From a virus: a stretch of 22,903 nucleotides of DNA. The DNA lies in IMG/VR virus record IMGVR_UViG_3300027714_000130, positions 1 to 22,903 of that record, one strand, 5' to 3'. This document shows positions 19,764 to 22,903 of the stretch, piece by piece. The notes below the pieces were generated by a model. It was not told the origin of the DNA. It ran no database searches and worked only from the letters and a program-made list of their open reading frames with translations. The position numbers and the translations under genes are program-made. Each line of letters starts with the position of its first letter. Position 1 is the first letter of the stretch.

Positions 19764-22700
19764 ATGGCAGAGTTCAAAAGAAATTTTCTCAAAGGTAAAA
19801 TGAACAAAGACCTTGATGAGAGGTTAATTCCTGACGGAGAATATAGAGATGCTTTAAACATTGAGGTTTCTACTTCTGAAGGATCTAACGTAGGCTCTGC
19901 TCAAAACTTAAAAGGTAACATTATAGTTACTGACAATGAAAAGCTCCACCAAAGCGCTAATGAAATAGATCTTAGAGGTGGTTATATCAACTTTACAAGC
20001 ACAGGTCAAGATCCGTTAGACTATGGGTTAGCATCTTTTACTAATATAACTAAAGATTCTATAACTTTCAAAAACACACTACAAGACTCGCCAGGTGGGC
20101 TTGTTAAGTGGCAAGTTCCAGGATTACTAATAGTAGGTAGGAGTTATAGTGTTTCTTTTGATGTGTCTGACGTAAATGTTAAGAATGTAGGAAGTGGATC
20201 TGGCGGCATGGGTCTAACATCAAGTTTTGGTAACGATTTAAGATTTGAGGTTTCCTCTGCTTCAGCTACGACCGGAGCGTCAGCGTCTATATCCGGCAGC
20301 TTTACGGCTCAAGGTACACAGCTAAACTTATTCTTTAGAATAAATTCATCTGGTACTATTTCTAATTTTTCATTAATTGAGCAGTTTGTTCAAAATCAAA
20401 ACAGCTTTAACGAAAAGTTTTCTCATGCAGATGCTACTACGGTGGGAGCTTATACTGACGAGTCTACTGGTAAAATATATAACTTTGTAGCTAACGCTAG
20501 TTCACTGAGTCAAGACGGAACCTTTGGGGCTTTTACTAGATCTACCGGAGTTAAGTCTGATGTAATAACCGAGTATACTCCGAGCAAATCTACAGATTCA
20601 GGAACTACTCTGCCTATACTATCAGATGTGTACAACGTTAGAAGAGCGCCTGCAGTAGAACAAACTGAGGTAAGCAAAATAACAAATCTTCCAACAGAGC
20701 TAATAAATCCTACCTCAGTTAGTTTAGGTAGAAAAGCATCTAGCATTAGAAAAGGAATGAGAGTTCAGTTGCTAGATCCTAGTGGCGTTGACTTGTACGG
20801 ACCTAATAATAATATTTTTGTTACTAAAGTAGAAAATATATCATCTACCATCGTGGGTGATTCCACCACAGGAAGCTACGTTGGAATAGTAACTACTACT
20901 CCAGCCCCAGTGTTGATGAGTCAAACTTTAATAGACACGGGATGCGTTTATAGTTTCTCCTCAAAAAGAATACTAAACTTTTCTACCGGAAGTTCAGAAA
21001 AAGAAAATGGAGTAGAATTTACTAGCACTCCTAAGCAAACTAACATAACTGCTATAAACTTAGTAGAAGATAATTTATTTTTTACTGACAGCAGAAATGA
21101 ACCTAAAAAAATAGCGTTAGATAAATTTAGAAGCAACGATAACTCTATATACTCTCACTCTATATTTTCTTACAAAAACAAGTCTGACGGAAATACTATA
21201 GAAGGTTTTTTAAAAGAAGAATATATAACTGTCATTAAACAAAGTCCTAAAATAGAACCTAAAGTATCTGCTATACTTTTTAAAAGACCAGGAGGAACTG
21301 TTATTGATACTGACGGCGGTGGTGCTGATAGTGGATTAAATCCTGGGCATTTTACTACAGACACAATATCAGCGTATGCTCAACGAAAGGTTGGTGGAGG
21401 AGCAGGAGAAAACTTTGACATAAATGATGTTACGGTTGGAGGAGAGTTTATTATAATAGCAGTTAACCAAGATAACGGCGACGTTGTTAAGCCTAACTTT
21501 TTAGTTGGAGACATAGTAATTTTAGTTAATGTAGGTGGATCTGATAGCTTCACTGGTATAATTACCACAATAGGCTCTGGGACTGATAACATAACGTTCA
21601 ACGTGTTTACCCTGCAAGTTCTCGACATAAGCCAAGCAGGAGATGAAGAAGCAGGTGCTAGCTTAGCTGGAATATGGACTCTTTCTTTAAAACAAAAAGA
21701 CTCTTTGTTTCCTAGAAAGTTTGTTAGTTTTGCATACAGATACAAATACGTAAGCAAACAGTATTCTGCTATATCTCCTTATTCTAAAACTGTGTTTACA
21801 CCTGGATATTATTCTTATAGCTCCAACGAAGGCTTTAACCTAGGTATGCAGAACTTAATAAAAGGCATAGAAGTTAGTGACTTTATACCAATCAATATTC
21901 CTTTAGATGTAGTTGAAGTTGAGCTTTTGTTTAAAGATAACAACTCTAGTAAGCTTACTTCTATTAAGTCGATACAAAGAGATGAAAGTTGGGGAACTAG
22001 CACTGGCTTTGAAACGGTTGATGCTAAGCCTTTTGGAGAATCTATACCTGAAGATCAACTATTAAGGTCTTGGGACAACGTTCCTGTTAGAGCTACCGCA
22101 CAAGAATTTTCTTCATCTAGGTTGATGTATGGAAACTATGTAGAAAACTATGACTTAAAAGATAGCAATGGAAAATTTGTTAAATCTAGAGTACAATACG
22201 GATCAGAAAAATATAATAAAAACTTAAGCATTACAGCAACTGTTCACAATGGCGTGAACGCTGAAAGAAATAGAGAAACAGCAACACAATCACAGGCAAA
22301 CGCTAGCTTGCCACTGGTAGCTTACGGTAGTACGCAGCAGTTCTATCCTTACGCTTGGAATCAAGATAACAATCACAACAACAACCACACTTTGTTTTCT
22401 TTTTGCAACAACGCAAAACCTAGGATAAATAGAAACCCTGACAAGCAGCAGAAAGCTTCAGAAAGACTTAGGTATTGGTCTGGACACCAACTCTTGTTTG
22501 CCAATCAAGAAAATAACGACCCTGGAAATAACTGGAACGGATGGTCTTTTGTTGTTCCTGAGGAAATGACAGATGGTCAAGTAATTAGCTTTAGCGTTGC
22601 TTGTAGAGGATATTTCGCGAGTCCATTCACAAACGCTGCAGCCTCAGGCACGGATATTGATGATATAGGAGACTACTATAGAATGTCCAACACTGTTGCG

Positions 22701-22903
22701 GTAAAGATTAGGCTTCGAGAAATAGATGAATTTGGACAAGCGGTAGGCTTTAATTACGCTAACAGCTACAGTAACGCTGGTACTGGCAATAACATACCGA
22801 ACGATCTAGTATCAGATAGTTCTACTGGCTTTGGGTGGACTGATAATGCCGTTGCTACTGCCGAATCCTCTTCGCATTTTTGGGGTTGGAGACCTAATGC
22901 ACT
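19764..22903 (+). CDS. gp28: very large tail/nozzle-type protein (3' truncated by the window)
   Basis: I translated this frame to the end of the window: 1046 open codons from ATG with no stop, so the gene continues beyond 22903. The N-terminus (GKMNKDLDERLIPDGEYRDALN, 11-32, and NVGSAQNLKGN, 42-52) and the phrase WDNVPVRATAQ near 770 with YGNYVENYD at 789-797 are signatures I recognise from large tail-nozzle proteins of marine and Bacteroidota phages. A beta-rich block at about 66-206, with YSVSFDVSD, LRFEVSS and GSFTAQGTQLNLFFRINSSG, looks like an inserted carbohydrate-binding-type sandwich. A similar block appears near the end (from about 930). The stub must be finished from the next window before its length can be compared with known nozzle proteins. 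Confidence 0.85.
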   Translation, partial: MAEFKRNFLKGKMNKDLDERLIPDGEYRDALNIEVSTSEGSNVGSAQNLKGNIIVTDNEKLHQSANEIDLRGGYINFTSTGQDPLDYGLASFTNITKDSITFKNTLQDSPGGLVKWQVPGLLIVGRSYSVSFDVSDVNVKNVGSGSGGMGLTSSFGNDLRFEVSSASATTGASASISGSFTAQGTQLNLFFRINSSGTISNFSLIEQFVQNQNSFNEKFSHADATTVGAYTDESTGKIYNFVANASSLSQDGTFGAFTRSTGVKSDVITEYTPSKSTDSGTTLPILSDVYNVRRAPAVEQTEVSKITNLPTELINPTSVSLGRKASSIRKGMRVQLLDPSGVDLYGPNNNIFVTKVENISSTIVGDSTTGSYVGIVTTTPAPVLMSQTLIDTGCVYSFSSKRILNFSTGSSEKENGVEFTSTPKQTNITAINLVEDNLFFTDSRNEPKKIALDKFRSNDNSIYSHSIFSYKNKSDGNTIEGFLKEEYITVIKQSPKIEPKVSAILFKRPGGTVIDTDGGGADSGLNPGHFTTDTISAYAQRKVGGGAGENFDINDVTVGGEFIIIAVNQDNGDVVKPNFLVGDIVILVNVGGSDSFTGIITTIGSGTDNITFNVFTLQVLDISQAGDEEAGASLAGIWTLSLKQKDSLFPRKFVSFAYRYKYVSKQYSAISPYSKTVFTPGYYSYSSNEGFNLGMQNLIKGIEVSDFIPINIPLDVVEVELLFKDNNSSKLTSIKSIQRDESWGTSTGFETVDAKPFGESIPEDQLLRSWDNVPVRATAQEFSSSRLMYGNYVENYDLKDSNGKFVKSRVQYGSEKYNKNLSITATVHNGVNAERNRETATQSQANASLPLVAYGSTQQFYPYAWNQDNNHNNNHTLFSFCNNAKPRINRNPDKQQKASERLRYWSGHQLLFANQENNDPGNNWNGWSFVVPEEMTDGQVISFSVACRGYFASPFTNAAASGTDIDDIGDYYRMSNTVAVKIRLREIDEFGQAVGFNYANSYSNAGTGNNIPNDLVSDSSTGFGWTDNAVATAESSSHFWGWRPNA

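Noticed and set aside
19764-22903. Minus-strand frames at 20510-22003 in the region of gp28
   Set aside because: The + strand frame is open for 1046 codons with recognisable phrases, so the short reverse frames are noise.

Overview
The window looks like a segment of an AT-rich, double-stranded DNA tailed bacteriophage genome (Caudoviricetes), probably a podovirus-like marine phage. All 28 recognisable genes are on the + strand and tightly packed, with many ATGA/TAATG junctions or short overlaps. There is no rRNA, tRNA, CRISPR array, integrase or transposase. Most starts lack a Shine-Dalgarno sequence and follow A/T-only leaders. That style is typical of Bacteroidota (flavobacteria) and their phages, so a Bacteroidota host is my inference, not something the sequence proves. 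Genes are called gp1 to gp28 from left to right.

Layout. (1) 1-1263: a probable end of an upstream gene, a short repeat-bearing non-coding stretch, and three small proteins, two of them very lysine-rich (gp1-gp3). (2) 1292-3107: a chaperonin pair, groEL followed by an overlapping groES (gp4, gp5), in the reverse of the usual bacterial order. (3) 3183-5234: four small, apparently paralogous proteins of unknown role (gp6-gp9), interrupted by a remnant of a gene-10-like gene. (4) 5234-6668: a winged-helix-like protein, a small HExxH protein and two membrane proteins, the second a 3TM-holin-like protein (gp10-gp13). (5) 6673-8139: small virion-like proteins and a fibre-like protein (gp14-gp16). 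(6) 8196-9495: four small genes leading into the packaging genes, including a protein that resembles two GroES barrels in tandem (gp19) and a candidate small terminase (gp20). (7) 9495-22903: the morphogenesis block in canonical order: large terminase, portal, acidic scaffold-like protein, major capsid protein with a terminator behind it, then connector and tail proteins ending in a very large tail/nozzle-type protein that runs off the window.

How it fits together. gp20/gp21 would package DNA through the portal gp22 into a shell built from gp24 on the scaffold gp23. gp25-gp28 would form the neck and short tail. gp12/gp13 would contribute to lysis. The GroEL/GroES pair, possibly helped by gp19, probably serves folding or assembly of virion proteins. 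The most unusual points are the chaperonin set (reversed groEL-groES plus a double GroES-like protein), the four-gene paralogue array with the recombination scar inside it, and beta-sandwich domains apparently inserted into two different neck/tail proteins.
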